Assembly (NCBI RefSeq): GCF_936916975.1
Contig: NZ_CAKZGO010000004.1
Span: forward strand, 186,001-250,000
Length of the DNA stretch: 64,000 bases
Source of the DNA: an uncultured Dongia sp.
Lineage (GTDB): Bacteria; Pseudomonadota; Alphaproteobacteria; Dongiales; Dongiaceae
Direction of reading: 5' to 3'
Below, one piece after another: positions 1 to 8,624 of the stretch. Every line of letters begins with the position of its first letter. Position 1 is the stretch's first letter. A program made the position numbers and the translations under genes. A model generated the notes under the pieces. It made no database searches. It was not told where the DNA came from and saw only the letters and a program-made list of their open reading frames with translations.

Positions 1-292
<292 letters not shown>

Positions 293-297
293 TCGCG

Positions 298-1365
298 ATG
301 GACACGCCGATCAACAACGACAGCTTGCGCTTCTGGGATGCAACGACGACGCCCTTGCGCTGCGTCGACATCATCGCGGAAGCACCCAGCGTGAAGACCT
401 TCCGCTTCGCGGCAAGCGATGGCAGCTGGTTCCGCTATCGCCCCGGCCAGTTCATCACCGTCGAGTTGCCGGTGCCGGCGGGCACGGTCTATCGTACCTA
501 CACGCTTTCCTCCTCGCCGACGCGGCCGCAGCTCTGCAGCATCACGGTGAAGGCCCAGGGGAACAGCATCGGCTCGCGCTGGCTGCTGGAAAGCTTCAAG
601 GTGGGCGGTACACTGAAGGCGTTTGGTCCAGCCGGCGATTTCACCCTGCAGGACGCGCCCACGAAGCTGCTGCTGGTCTCGGGCGGCAGCGGTATCACAC
701 CGATGCTCTCGATGACGCGCCACCTTTTCGATACGGCAGCCAAGGTCGATATCCGCTTCCTGCATTTCGGCCGCACGCCTTCGGATCTTCTCTGCCGGGG
801 TGAGTTGGAAAGCATGGCAGCCTCCTGGCCGGCGCTGAAACTGCGCTGGGTGGTGGAAGACGACAGTAGCCAGCCCTGGTCCGGCGCCGCCGGCCGCATC
901 GACCGGGCGATGCTGTCGCTTCTGTGCCCCGACGTCGCATCGCGCGACGTGTTCTGCTGCGGGCCGGAACCCTTCATGAAGGCGACGCGTGAGGCCGTCA
1001 CGGCCATCGCCGGCTCGCTCAAACGCTATCAGGAGGAAAGCTTCCAACCGGCAGCACCCGCTCCAGCGCCCGCCGCCGCCGCCGCCGCACCGGCAGTGGC
1101 GGAATGCGAGGTGAGCTTCACGAAAAGCCAGCGGTCGGCGAAGATCGGTGGCAATGCGACCGTCCTCTCCGCGGCACAGGCCGCCGGCCTTGCCATCCCC
1201 TACGCCTGCCAGATGGGCCTGTGCGGATCTTGCCGCGTCATGAAAGTCGCTGGCGACGTCACCATGGTCCATGACGGCGGCATCTCCGACGACGAAATCG
1301 CCGAAGGCTATATCCTGGCCTGCTGTTCCAAGCCGGCCAGTGCGGCAATCGAGCTGGATCTATAG
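298..1365 (+). CDS. hybrid flavin/2Fe-2S reductase, GbcB-type
   Basis: 355-aa electron-transfer partner of the oxygenase just upstream. Residues ~15-115 form an FAD-binding barrel with the RTYTLSS flavin motif. Residues ~125-235 form the NAD(P)-binding domain (VSGGSGITPM and CCGPEPFM). An Ala/Pro linker of about 25 residues then leads to a plant-type ferredoxin domain, with YACQMGLCGSC (C-x4-C-x2-C) and a final Cys in ILACCSKP binding the 2Fe-2S cluster. I chose ATG 298 because it follows the upstream stop by 5 bases; the frame is open to 226, but that stretch overlaps the oxygenase and is not family-like. The role is to pass electrons from NAD(P)H to the Rieske centre. Confidence 0.9.
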   Translation: MDTPINNDSLRFWDATTTPLRCVDIIAEAPSVKTFRFAASDGSWFRYRPGQFITVELPVPAGTVYRTYTLSSSPTRPQLCSITVKAQGNSIGSRWLLESFKVGGTLKAFGPAGDFTLQDAPTKLLLVSGGSGITPMLSMTRHLFDTAAKVDIRFLHFGRTPSDLLCRGELESMAASWPALKLRWVVEDDSSQPWSGAAGRIDRAMLSLLCPDVASRDVFCCGPEPFMKATREAVTAIAGSLKRYQEESFQPAAPAPAPAAAAAAPAVAECEVSFTKSQRSAKIGGNATVLSAAQAAGLAIPYACQMGLCGSCRVMKVAGDVTMVHDGGISDDEIAEGYILACCSKPASAAIELDL

Positions 1366-1525
1366 CCGGCGCGGTTACCGGCAATCCACCTGCTTTAGTT
1401 CAAATGCAAGCCATCGGTGACATCGCCGGGACTAACGGCAGGAAACGCCTCCGGCAGTGAACCGCTGCTCCCAGGCGGACGACTTCTCTCCAAGGACGAC
1501 ATCTTCCTGGAGAGGAGACACCATC

Positions 1526-2398
1526 ATGGCGACACGTTCAACCGAGGCCGATCTGGTCGAGACCAAGCGCCTCAAGGATATTGGCGGCAACGTCGAGATC
1601 ATCGCGCGACAGGAACCCAGCGAGACGAAGATCCTCGCTGTACCGGAACAGGATGCCGCCCTGTTCTTTCCCCATCAATTCGCCGTGGCGGATCATGACC
1701 CGCCGGCAAAAGGGGGCGGCGACTTCCATCAGATTCCCGATCCGGTGTTCGGCGTCGGCGGCAACCCCTTCCCGATCGAAGGCACCGAGAATGACGATGA
1801 ACTCCACGGCAGCGAATATGACGACATCATCAATGCCTATGGCGGCAACGACGACGTCTTTGGTGGCGACGACCATGACACGATCGACCTTGGCGAAGGC
1901 GACGATTACGCGCTGGGTGAAGGCGGCAACGACTGGATCCAGGGCGGCAGCGGCAACGATGCCATCCTTGGTGATTTCGCCGATGCCGACGGAACACCCC
2001 TCGACGGCAACGACTTCCTCGACGGCGGCAGCGGCAATGACATCCTTTATGGCGCCGGTGGCGACGACAATCTGTTCGGCGGCAGCGGCACGGACTTCCT
2101 GGACGGCGAAGACGGCGACGACATGCTGATCGGCACGTCGGGCGGCACAGACGACATGTATGGCGGCGCCGGGGCCGACAGCTTCGTGAGCTTCGACAAC
2201 GGCCAGCAGCACAATGTCTGGGACTATTCCGCTGCCGAGGGCGACATGGTCGAAGGCGATTCCTGGACCTACAATGCCGGCACCAATGTGACCACGGTTC
2301 ATCTCATCAACGGATCGAACCCGTTCCTGTTGCACGATTACAATGCCAACGTCAGCGGCATCAACCTCATCGAGTGGAATCCGGAACCGGCGGCATAG
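1526..2398 (+). CDS. small RTX-type calcium-binding repeat protein
   Basis: 290 aa starting at ATG 1526, which has a good ribosome site (GGAGAGGAGA) ending 7 bases upstream; earlier in-frame codons lack one. Residues 1-~75 are a non-repetitive head without a signal peptide. Residues ~80-220 are glycine/aspartate-rich nonapeptides (GGNDDVFGG, GGSGNDAIL, GGSGNDILYGAGGDDNLFGG), the parallel beta-roll that binds Ca2+ in RTX proteins. The last ~70 residues are a capping region such as often carries the type I secretion signal. No haemolysin, protease or lipase domain is present and no type I exporter is nearby, so the function is unknown. It is probably secreted. Confidence 0.85.
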   Translation: MATRSTEADLVETKRLKDIGGNVEIIARQEPSETKILAVPEQDAALFFPHQFAVADHDPPAKGGGDFHQIPDPVFGVGGNPFPIEGTENDDELHGSEYDDIINAYGGNDDVFGGDDHDTIDLGEGDDYALGEGGNDWIQGGSGNDAILGDFADADGTPLDGNDFLDGGSGNDILYGAGGDDNLFGGSGTDFLDGEDGDDMLIGTSGGTDDMYGGAGADSFVSFDNGQQHNVWDYSAAEGDMVEGDSWTYNAGTNVTTVHLINGSNPFLLHDYNANVSGINLIEWNPEPAA

Positions 2399-2417
2399 AC
2401 TCGTCAAGGCGCAGAGG

Positions 2418-3773
2418 TCAGGCGAGTGGCAGCCTGACCTCTGCCTGCAAGCCACCTTCGGCCGCGTTGGCAAAGGTCAGCGAGCCGCCATAGGCATCGA
2501 GCAGCTCGCGTACAATGGCAAGACCCAAGCCGTTACCGGCCACTCGCTCATCGAGGCGCAGGCCGCGCTTGCCCAGCGCTTCAAGCGCGTCGTCCGGCAC
2601 ACCCGGGCCATCGTCACGAACCACCACCACCGCCATGCCACCATCCACCATTGTCCTGGCGTGGATTTCGCTCTTCGCCCATTTCGCCGCATTGTCGACG
2701 AGGTTGCCGAGCAATTCGGCAAGGTCATAGGGATCGATGGCAACGGTGCCCGCGACATCGGTATCGACGAACCAGGTCAGCATTTCGCCCTGCGGTGAGC
2801 GCTTGATCGTCTCGGCAATGCCGTGCACCACCTTGGCAAGATCCGCCACCGCCACCTGGCGCCGGGAATGCGCCGCCACCCGGACCCGCGCCAGTTCATG
2901 GTCGACATGGCGCTGCATGGCGCGCACCAGCGATTCGATCTCGGCTGCGATCTCCGTCTCGCCGCGCCGGCGCAGCTTCTCGGCGTCGTGAGCGAGCACC
3001 GTAAGCGGTGTTTTCAGGCCATGGGCGAGATCGGCAGCGCGCATGCGGGCGCGCTCCACCGCATGGTCCTGCTCTTCAAGGAGGTCATTGACCTCCTGCA
3101 CCAATGGCATGATCTCGTCGGGAAAGTCGCGCGCCAAACGCCGCTCGCGATTGGCGCGAATGGCGATGACGCCCTGGCGGATCGCTTCCAGCGGTTTCAA
3201 GCCGACATTGACCTGGGCCCAGGCCGCCATGGTCAGAATGAATGCCAGCACGATCAGCGCCGGCGCGATATCAGCAACGAACTCGTTACGCGCCGTATCG
3301 AGCTCCTGCTGGTCGACGGCGACGACAATGCGCAGAATGCGCTCCGTTCCATCGCGGTCGAACACGATGCGCCGCTCATAAGCGTGAAGCGGCTGCCCCT
3401 CCGGCCCATCCAGCGCGTAGCGCTGCGGCCGGCCGACCTCTACGCCGGGCGGGGGCAATTTGAGCACGTAATCCCACAGCGAACGTGAGCGCACCTTGGG
3501 AAGATTGCCGGTCTCGATCTGCCAATAGAGCCCGCCATAGGGCCGCTCGAAACGCGGGTCGGCCAGCGGCCGGGTCAGTGCCGGCGTGCCATCCGGCTGA
3601 AATTCGATGGCACCGGCAACCTGCGTCACGAAGGTATGCAGTTCGGCATTCACCCGGCGCTCGACATGGCGGTCGAACAGCGTCACCAGGCCGAATCCGG
3701 CCACCACCAGAGCCAGGCCCACCGAAATCGCCGCCGCGAACAGCAGCCGCAGCCGCAGCGAGCGACGAGTCAT
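2418..3773 (-). CDS. sensor histidine kinase (PhoQ/TctE-like)
   Basis: 451-aa inner-membrane kinase. TM1 is at ~8-32, a periplasmic sensor of about 135 residues follows, and TM2 is at ~168-190. A HAMP-like segment leads to the phospho-acceptor His251 in ADLAHGLKTPLTVL, the N box around Asn357/Asn361, and G boxes DDGPGVP and GNGLGLAI. Its ATG overlaps the stop of the response regulator by 4 bases, so the two are translationally coupled. The operon order PepSY, regulator, kinase recurs in proteobacteria, where such systems answer to cations, acid or envelope stress; the stimulus here is not known. Confidence 0.93.
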   Translation of the reverse strand: MTRRSLRLRLLFAAAISVGLALVVAGFGLVTLFDRHVERRVNAELHTFVTQVAGAIEFQPDGTPALTRPLADPRFERPYGGLYWQIETGNLPKVRSRSLWDYVLKLPPPGVEVGRPQRYALDGPEGQPLHAYERRIVFDRDGTERILRIVVAVDQQELDTARNEFVADIAPALIVLAFILTMAAWAQVNVGLKPLEAIRQGVIAIRANRERRLARDFPDEIMPLVQEVNDLLEEQDHAVERARMRAADLAHGLKTPLTVLAHDAEKLRRRGETEIAAEIESLVRAMQRHVDHELARVRVAAHSRRQVAVADLAKVVHGIAETIKRSPQGEMLTWFVDTDVAGTVAIDPYDLAELLGNLVDNAAKWAKSEIHARTMVDGGMAVVVVRDDGPGVPDDALEALGKRGLRLDERVAGNGLGLAIVRELLDAYGGSLTFANAAEGGLQAEVRLPLA

Positions 3774-4450
3774 TGTTCGGGGCCGCCGGCATCGGGGCCA
3801 TTGATGATGTAGCCGAAGCCGCGTCGTGTTTCGATGAGGTCGACCTTCAGCTTCTTGCGCACGCGCCCAACCAGAACTTCGATCGCGTTGCTGTCGCGTT
3901 CAAAATCCTGCGCATAGAGATGCTCGGTCAACTCGATCTGCGTCACGATCCGCCCGGCATGATGCATGAGGTAACTCAGCAGCCGATATTCCTGCGGCGA
4001 AAGATTGATCGGCTGCCCATCCTGTGCGACCCGCATCTGCCGGGGATCGAGCGTCAGCGACCCGATGCTGAGCGTCGTTGTCGCGTTGCCGGCCGAGCGC
4101 CGGATGATGGCGCGCAACCGCGCCAGCAATTCCGCCATGTGAAAGGGCTTGGGCAGGTATTCGTCCGCGCCGCTGTCGATCCCCTCGACCCGCTCGCTCC
4201 AACTTCCGCGCGCCGAGAGGATGAGGATCGGAAAGCGCCGGTCATTGGTGCGCCATTTCTTGAGGATGGAGAGGCCGTCCATATTGGGCAAGCCGAGGTC
4301 CAGCACCACCGCGTCATATTCTTCCGTATCGCCACGGAACCACGCATCTTCGCCATCGATCACCGAATCAACGATGTAGCCGGCTCCCTGCAGCGCCAGC
4401 GTCACCTCCTCGGCGATGCGGGCATCATCCTCGACCACCAGTATTTTCAC
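3770..4450 (-). CDS. OmpR/PhoP-family response regulator
   Basis: 226 aa. The receiver domain has the acidic pocket Glu7-Asp8-Asp9, phospho-acceptor Asp51 (VVLDLGLP) and the conserved Lys in LPKPF. A C-terminal winged helix (residues ~125-218) ends in the typical RRGFGYI wing. It starts with GTG. Its gene lies 26 bases after the PepSY gene and overlaps the kinase gene. OmpR-type regulators bind direct repeats spaced by one helical turn, and such a pair is found at 4945-4963 between the two divergent PepSY genes, so autoregulation is likely. Confidence 0.94.
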   Translation of the reverse strand: MKILVVEDDARIAEEVTLALQGAGYIVDSVIDGEDAWFRGDTEEYDAVVLDLGLPNMDGLSILKKWRTNDRRFPILILSARGSWSERVEGIDSGADEYLPKPFHMAELLARLRAIIRRSAGNATTTLSIGSLTLDPRQMRVAQDGQPINLSPQEYRLLSYLMHHAGRIVTQIELTEHLYAQDFERDSNAIEVLVGRVRKKLKVDLIETRRGFGYIINGPDAGGPEQ

Positions 4451-4476
4451 GACCCACTACTTTCACAGCATTGTCT

Positions 4477-4866
4477 TCATTCGTCGAATTCGATGGTAAT
4501 GACTTCGCCGGTCCTGCCATCGACATCGATATCGCGCACGCGGCCGTCGGTACTGATGATCTCGATCTCATAGACCCAGATGCCGCGCTTGCGCTCCAAT
4601 TCGATCTCGACCACGTCGCCGGTGAATTTTTCCTCGATCCCCGCCAGCACGGTACTGAGCGGCAGGATTTCCTTATTCTCAAGCGCCTTGCGCGCGGTCT
4701 CCTGGTCGTCTTCATCCTGAGGCGTCGCCGCCGGCGTCGGACTGACACTCTGCGCCAGCACGAGGCCCGCCGGTAGAAACACCGGTGCAAGGCCAAGACA
4801 AAGTGCCAGGCACAGACACCGGGCGATCAGGCACAAGGAATGAAAAGGGCTGGTAAGACGCATCAT
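4477..4866 (-). CDS. PepSY-domain periplasmic protein
   Basis: 129 aa from the tandem ATGs at 4866/4863; an upstream TTG at 4878 is also possible. A hydrophobic signal segment (residues ~8-38, ending LVLAQS) is followed by an acidic linker and one PepSY domain (residues ~60-128: ALENKEILPLSTVLAGIEEKF, then a strand rich in Glu, then DGRTGEVITIEFDE). PepSY domains are thought to bind peptides or modulate proteases at the cell surface. It heads the two-component operon and may be both a regulatory target and an accessory sensor. Confidence 0.85.
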   Translation of the reverse strand: MMRLTSPFHSLCLIARCLCLALCLGLAPVFLPAGLVLAQSVSPTPAATPQDEDDQETARKALENKEILPLSTVLAGIEEKFTGDVVEIELERKRGIWVYEIEIISTDGRVRDIDVDGRTGEVITIEFDE

Positions 4867-4944
4867 ATTTTGGCACAAATCCGTTTCGTACTAGTCCCGC
4901 TGGCCAGTTCCGCTGGGCCCGTCGCCCTTAAATCGCAAAGCCAA

Positions 4945-4963
4945 GCTGACAATTTGCTGACAA
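4945..4963. promoter_or_regulatory. direct repeat, candidate OmpR-family operator
   Basis: GCTGACAA occurs twice, at 4945-4952 and 4956-4963, exactly 11 bases apart. This one-helical-turn spacing is typical of OmpR/PhoP-type sites. It lies in the 191-base gap between the divergent PepSY genes, one of which heads the regulator's own operon. The sequence is seen directly; its use as an operator is inference. Confidence 0.45.
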
Positions 4964-5057
4964 GAGCCGTTACCTGCCGGTCAGGCCGGTTCCGCTAGTT
5001 TGCCCGAACGCGGCGACCAAAGCCAATTCCGCCGCACATTTCGAGAGGGAGAACATC

Positions 5058-5351
5058 ATGTGGAAAACCATTCTGTCGGCCGCCGTCTTCTTTGGCCTCA
5101 GCGGCCTGCCGGTCGCCGTCGGCCTCGCCGTCGCCAGTGACGATCATGTCTGCAAGGCGCCGGCCGGTGTTGCCGCCATGGCCACCACGGATGCGATCAA
5201 GTTCGGCGAATCGCTCGGCTACAGCATCACCAAGGTCGAGACCGAGCATGGCTGCCTCGAGCTTTCCGGCAGCGACCGCAACGGCGCCAGCATTGAGCTT
5301 ACCCTCAACCCCTATGACCGCACGATCCTGAAGGATAAGGGGACCAACTGA
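5058..5351 (+). CDS. small PepSY-like periplasmic protein
   Basis: 97 aa with a signal peptide (residues 1-~26, ending AVAS), a ribosome site GAGAGGGAG upstream of ATG 5058, and a short PepSY_2-type domain: DDHVC near the start, then a helix, then HGCLELSGSDRNG and a final strand. The two cysteines (Cys32 and the one in EHGCLEL) are in the family's conserved places and could form a disulfide. It is divergent from the PepSY/regulator/kinase operon and shares its intergenic region with the candidate operator. Its stop overlaps the ATG of the ATP-grasp gene by one base. Confidence 0.8.
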   Translation: MWKTILSAAVFFGLSGLPVAVGLAVASDDHVCKAPAGVAAMATTDAIKFGESLGYSITKVETEHGCLELSGSDRNGASIELTLNPYDRTILKDKGTN

Positions 5352-6667
5352 TGAATGCGCCGCTCGTCAGCGTCCCCGTCATCATCCCAGGCGACCAAGT
5401 GCTCGCACCGGCAGAGACATGGACCGCGGCGTCGCACAGTGATCGCGCGACGCCGGTCCTCGACGCTGGGCCAGCCGCCGAACCCTTGGGCAGCCAGGCC
5501 CGGCGGCTGTTTCATGCCCTCAAACTCTATGACCGGCCGCGGCATCCACGCACGCCGCTCCTGCATGTGCCGGTCGTGCGTCAAGCGGCACTGCTGGGGC
5601 ACGGTCTTTACTGCGTCGCCAAGCTGGGCGGTGCGGTGGCAGAGCGGGTGGGCAAGTCGCGGCTGCAGCAACTGCGCGAGATCGCCGGCCTTGCCTGGCG
5701 CCAGGGGCTCGATGCCCAGACCTATTACATGCAGGAACTCTACCGCGCTGGCGGCCGCCAGCGAGCGGCGGAAACGCTGACCCGGTTCGAGACCAAGAAC
5801 GGGCTGTTGTCGGCTCTGAAGCTTCTTCAGCCGCGCAGCGACGCAAAACGCTCCCCGCTCGGCGACAAGCTTGCCTTCCATGCCCGCTGCCGCCGCCACG
5901 GCATCGATACCGTGCCGATCCTGCTCAGCGCAGTGCGCGGCCAGTACGACGTGGTAGATGGCGATTTTGCCGAAGGCGAGGATCTGTTCATGAAGCCGCG
6001 CCATGGCAAAGGCGCCAGGGGTGCGGCTTTGCTGCGGCATCTTGGGCAAACGCATTACCGCACCGACGATGGCCGGATCCTGTCGCAGTCGGCGTTGCTG
6101 GCCGACCTTGCTCGGCGTTCGCTGGAGACGCCCTATCTGCTGCAACCGCGCCTCACCAATCACCGCGACATTGCCGACCTCGCCGGTGAGTCATTGCTGG
6201 TGGTGCGCGTCATCACCTGCCTCGATGATGCCGGCCGGCCGGTCATCACCCACAGCATGCTGCGGGTGATCGGTAAGTTGGAGCCGGGCTGGGACGATGC
6301 CACCGAATACGCAGCACCCATCGATCTTGCCACCGGCCGCATGGGCGCCATGACCGGCGACAAGCTGGGTGCCGCCCTTGACTGGCATGATCGCCATCCC
6401 GTGACCCAGACACCGGTTGCCGGGCGCATTCTGGCGGCCTGGCCGGAGGTGCGGCAAGCGGCCCTCAGGGCTCACCGCGCCTTTGCCGATCGCGTTCTGC
6501 TTGGCTGGGACATCGCCGTAACCCCACAGGGCGTCGTCGTCATTGAGGGCAATGCGCTGCCCGATGTTGCTTTCCTGCAGCGCGTCCATCGCCAACCGAT
6601 CGGCCAGAGCCTGCTCGCACCGCTGTTGCGGGGGCATTTGGGCAGGTTGGAAGCGGCGAGCTCTTAA
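5351..6667 (+). CDS. ATP-grasp enzyme, sugar-transfer-associated type
   Basis: 438-aa cytosolic protein. The middle and C-terminal parts look like the ATP-grasp domain found near sugar-transferase and capsule genes: LGDKLAFHARCRRHGI, then EDLFMKPRHGKGARGA (ATP-binding Lys and glycine loop), the adenine-side strand YLLQPRLTNH, and the metal-binding end LGWDIAVTPQGVVVIEGNALPDV. An N-terminal ~110-residue helical region is less clear. Such enzymes ligate a carboxylate to an amine or thiol through an acyl phosphate; the substrate is not predictable. Translational coupling to a PepSY-like protein is unusual and suggests an envelope role. Confidence 0.75.
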   Translation: MNAPLVSVPVIIPGDQVLAPAETWTAASHSDRATPVLDAGPAAEPLGSQARRLFHALKLYDRPRHPRTPLLHVPVVRQAALLGHGLYCVAKLGGAVAERVGKSRLQQLREIAGLAWRQGLDAQTYYMQELYRAGGRQRAAETLTRFETKNGLLSALKLLQPRSDAKRSPLGDKLAFHARCRRHGIDTVPILLSAVRGQYDVVDGDFAEGEDLFMKPRHGKGARGAALLRHLGQTHYRTDDGRILSQSALLADLARRSLETPYLLQPRLTNHRDIADLAGESLLVVRVITCLDDAGRPVITHSMLRVIGKLEPGWDDATEYAAPIDLATGRMGAMTGDKLGAALDWHDRHPVTQTPVAGRILAAWPEVRQAALRAHRAFADRVLLGWDIAVTPQGVVVIEGNALPDVAFLQRVHRQPIGQSLLAPLLRGHLGRLEAASS

Positions 6668-6674
6668 GTTATTC

Positions 6675-6721
6675 CGTCATCCCCGGGCCTAGCCTTGAAT
6701 CAAGAGGGCCCGGGGATGACG
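6675..6721. repeat. GTCATCCCCGGGCC palindrome between convergent genes, probable bidirectional terminator
   Basis: A perfect 15-base inverted repeat, 6675-6689 against 6707-6721, with a 17-base loop that itself holds CTTGAATCAAG. It sits between the convergent ATP-grasp and dehydrogenase genes. The same core recurs at 34314-34390 and 60957-60980, so it is a dispersed palindromic repeat that could also end transcription both ways. Confidence 0.75.
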
Positions 6722-6735
6722 ATTTGGGGACCCGT

Positions 6736-7740
6736 CTACACATTCTCCCACTTGCCGCTCTTGGCGGCGGCGAACATCGCGTCGATCACGCGCATGTTCT
6801 TGATCGCATCCTCCAGCCCGAATTCCAGCGTCGCCTCGCCGCGAATGGCGGCCGAGAATACCTCGCCCTGCAACGTGTATTGATCGCAGGCCGGCAGCAC
6901 CTCCGTCACGATATTGGCGCCGGTGAGGTCAGAGCCGTCATCAATGCGCAACGTGGTCGTCTGGTTGGGCGGCGCGTTGAAGGGGATCATCACTTCGGCC
7001 CGCGCCTTGGTGCCCAGGATTTGTACGTGCTGGCGCGGCACCAATTGCGTGGCGGTCGAGAAGACCAGATGCTTGCCGCCGGGATATTCGGCGATCGCGG
7101 AACTCAAGCGATCGGTCTTGAATTTCGGATCCCAATCGATGGCGGCGGTGACACGCGTGGGCTCGGCGCCGAACACGAAACGCGAGGTGACGATCGGATA
7201 GCAGCCGATGTCATAGAGCGCACCGCCGCCGATATCGCCCATATTACGCACATTGTTGGGGTCGACATTGTAGTAGGAGAAGACCGAGGCGATGAGGCTG
7301 ACTTCACCCAATTGCCCGGATTGTGCAAGCTCGCGGGCGCGGCGCCATTGCGGATGATAGCGTACCATGAAGGCCTCGCTCACCAGCTTACCGGCTTTTT
7401 TGGCGGCGTCGGTCAACTGGCGAGCCTCCTCGGCATTCATCGCAATCGGCTTCTCGCACAGCACATGCTTGCCGGCGGCCAGCGCCTGCAGGGTCACCGG
7501 GACATGAAGGTGATTAGGCAGCGGATTATAGACTGCCTCGATCTCCGGATCGGCCAGCAGCGCTTCATAGGAGCCGTAGGATTTGGCAATGCCGAGTTTC
7601 GCCGCCGCTTCCTTCGCCCGCGCCGCATCGCGCGAGGCGATGCCGACGATCTCGACACCCTTTGAGCGCAGCATCGCCGGGATGACTTTTTTCATGCCGA
7701 TGTCGGCCGTGCTGACGATGCCCCATTTGACCGGTTTCAT
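6736..7740 (-). CDS. Gfo/Idh/MocA-family oxidoreductase
   Basis: 334 aa from ATG 7740, preceded by GAGAGGAAG; the frame is open further upstream but without a ribosome site or family match. An N-terminal Rossmann domain (WGIVSTADIGMKKVIPAM), the CEKPIAMN motif with the catalytic-region Lys, and the C-terminal alpha/beta domain (GGGALYDIGCYPI) match the dihydrodiol/D-xylose dehydrogenase branch. These enzymes oxidise or reduce sugars or cyclic polyols with NAD(P). The gene lies 13 bases after the racemase-like gene on the same strand, so both may serve one catabolic path; the substrate is unknown. Confidence 0.88.
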   Translation of the reverse strand: MKPVKWGIVSTADIGMKKVIPAMLRSKGVEIVGIASRDAARAKEAAAKLGIAKSYGSYEALLADPEIEAVYNPLPNHLHVPVTLQALAAGKHVLCEKPIAMNAEEARQLTDAAKKAGKLVSEAFMVRYHPQWRRARELAQSGQLGEVSLIASVFSYYNVDPNNVRNMGDIGGGALYDIGCYPIVTSRFVFGAEPTRVTAAIDWDPKFKTDRLSSAIAEYPGGKHLVFSTATQLVPRQHVQILGTKARAEVMIPFNAPPNQTTTLRIDDGSDLTGANIVTEVLPACDQYTLQGEVFSAAIRGEATLEFGLEDAIKNMRVIDAMFAAAKSGKWENV

Positions 7741-7753
7741 TGAACTTCCTCTC

Positions 7754-8452
7754 TCAGATATCGCCCAAAGCCCGCGTGAGTGCGGCCTCGGCATGCAAAG
7801 TGGTAGTGTCGAACAGCGGTACGGCGGAATCGTTCTCGCCGACCAGGAGCATGATCTCGGTACAACCAAGAATGATGGCTTCGGCGCCGGCGGCGATCAA
7901 CTGCCGGATCACGGCCCGGTAGATCTCGCGCGACTCATCGCGCACGATCCCTTTGACCAATTCGCGGTAGATGATGCCATGCACCTGGGCACGCCCGGCC
8001 TCGTCGGGCACCAGCACCTCAAGCCCGAATTTGCTTTCCAACCGGCTGCGATAGAAAGGCTGCTCCATGGTGAAGGCGGTGCCGAGCAGGCCGATGCGCT
8101 TGAACTGCCGGGCCATGATCGCAGCCCCGGTCGGATCGGCGATATGGAGCAGCGGGATATTGACCCCGTCCTCGATCACCGGCGCCATCCGGTGCATGGT
8201 GTTGGAGCAGATCACCAGAAAATCGGCGCCGCCCCGTTCCAGCCGCTGCGCCGCATCGACCATGAGGGCGCTGGCCGCACCCCAGTTCCCCACATGCTGC
8301 AACGCCTCGATCTCGCCGAAATCAAAGGAATAGATCAGCGACCGCGCTGAATGCACGCCACCAAGGCGGGCCTGCGCACCACGATTGAGGATACGGTAAT
8401 ATTCCGCGGTCGATTCCCAGGAGAGGCCGCCGATCAGGCCTATCAATTGCAT
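7754..8452 (-). CDS. aspartate/glutamate racemase-family protein
   Basis: 232-aa cytosolic protein of the Asp/Glu racemase (YgeA-like) family. Two catalytic cysteines are in place: Cys82 in VICSNTMH and Cys197 in ILGCTEI. They act as paired acid and base in cofactor-free amino-acid racemisation. The N-terminal glycine loop LIGGLSWEST binds the substrate carboxylate. It forms a likely two-gene unit with the dehydrogenase downstream and is divergent from the Rieske oxygenase. Substrate preference cannot be read from the sequence. Confidence 0.9.
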   Translation of the reverse strand: MQLIGLIGGLSWESTAEYYRILNRGAQARLGGVHSARSLIYSFDFGEIEALQHVGNWGAASALMVDAAQRLERGGADFLVICSNTMHRMAPVIEDGVNIPLLHIADPTGAAIMARQFKRIGLLGTAFTMEQPFYRSRLESKFGLEVLVPDEAGRAQVHGIIYRELVKGIVRDESREIYRAVIRQLIAAGAEAIILGCTEIMLLVGENDSAVPLFDTTTLHAEAALTRALGDI

Positions 8453-8624
8453 AGCGATATGTTCCGTAAAAAATCAGGCGGGCATAGGATCATAGGGCCC
8501 CTCGATCGGCAACCCCGCTGCAATCCTTGCGACAGGGTCATATGTCTGGTGACAATGTATGAGCGCTGGCACCAGACCGATTGGCTGATATGATACAGTT
8601 GAATTTTAACGGGACGGCACCTTG

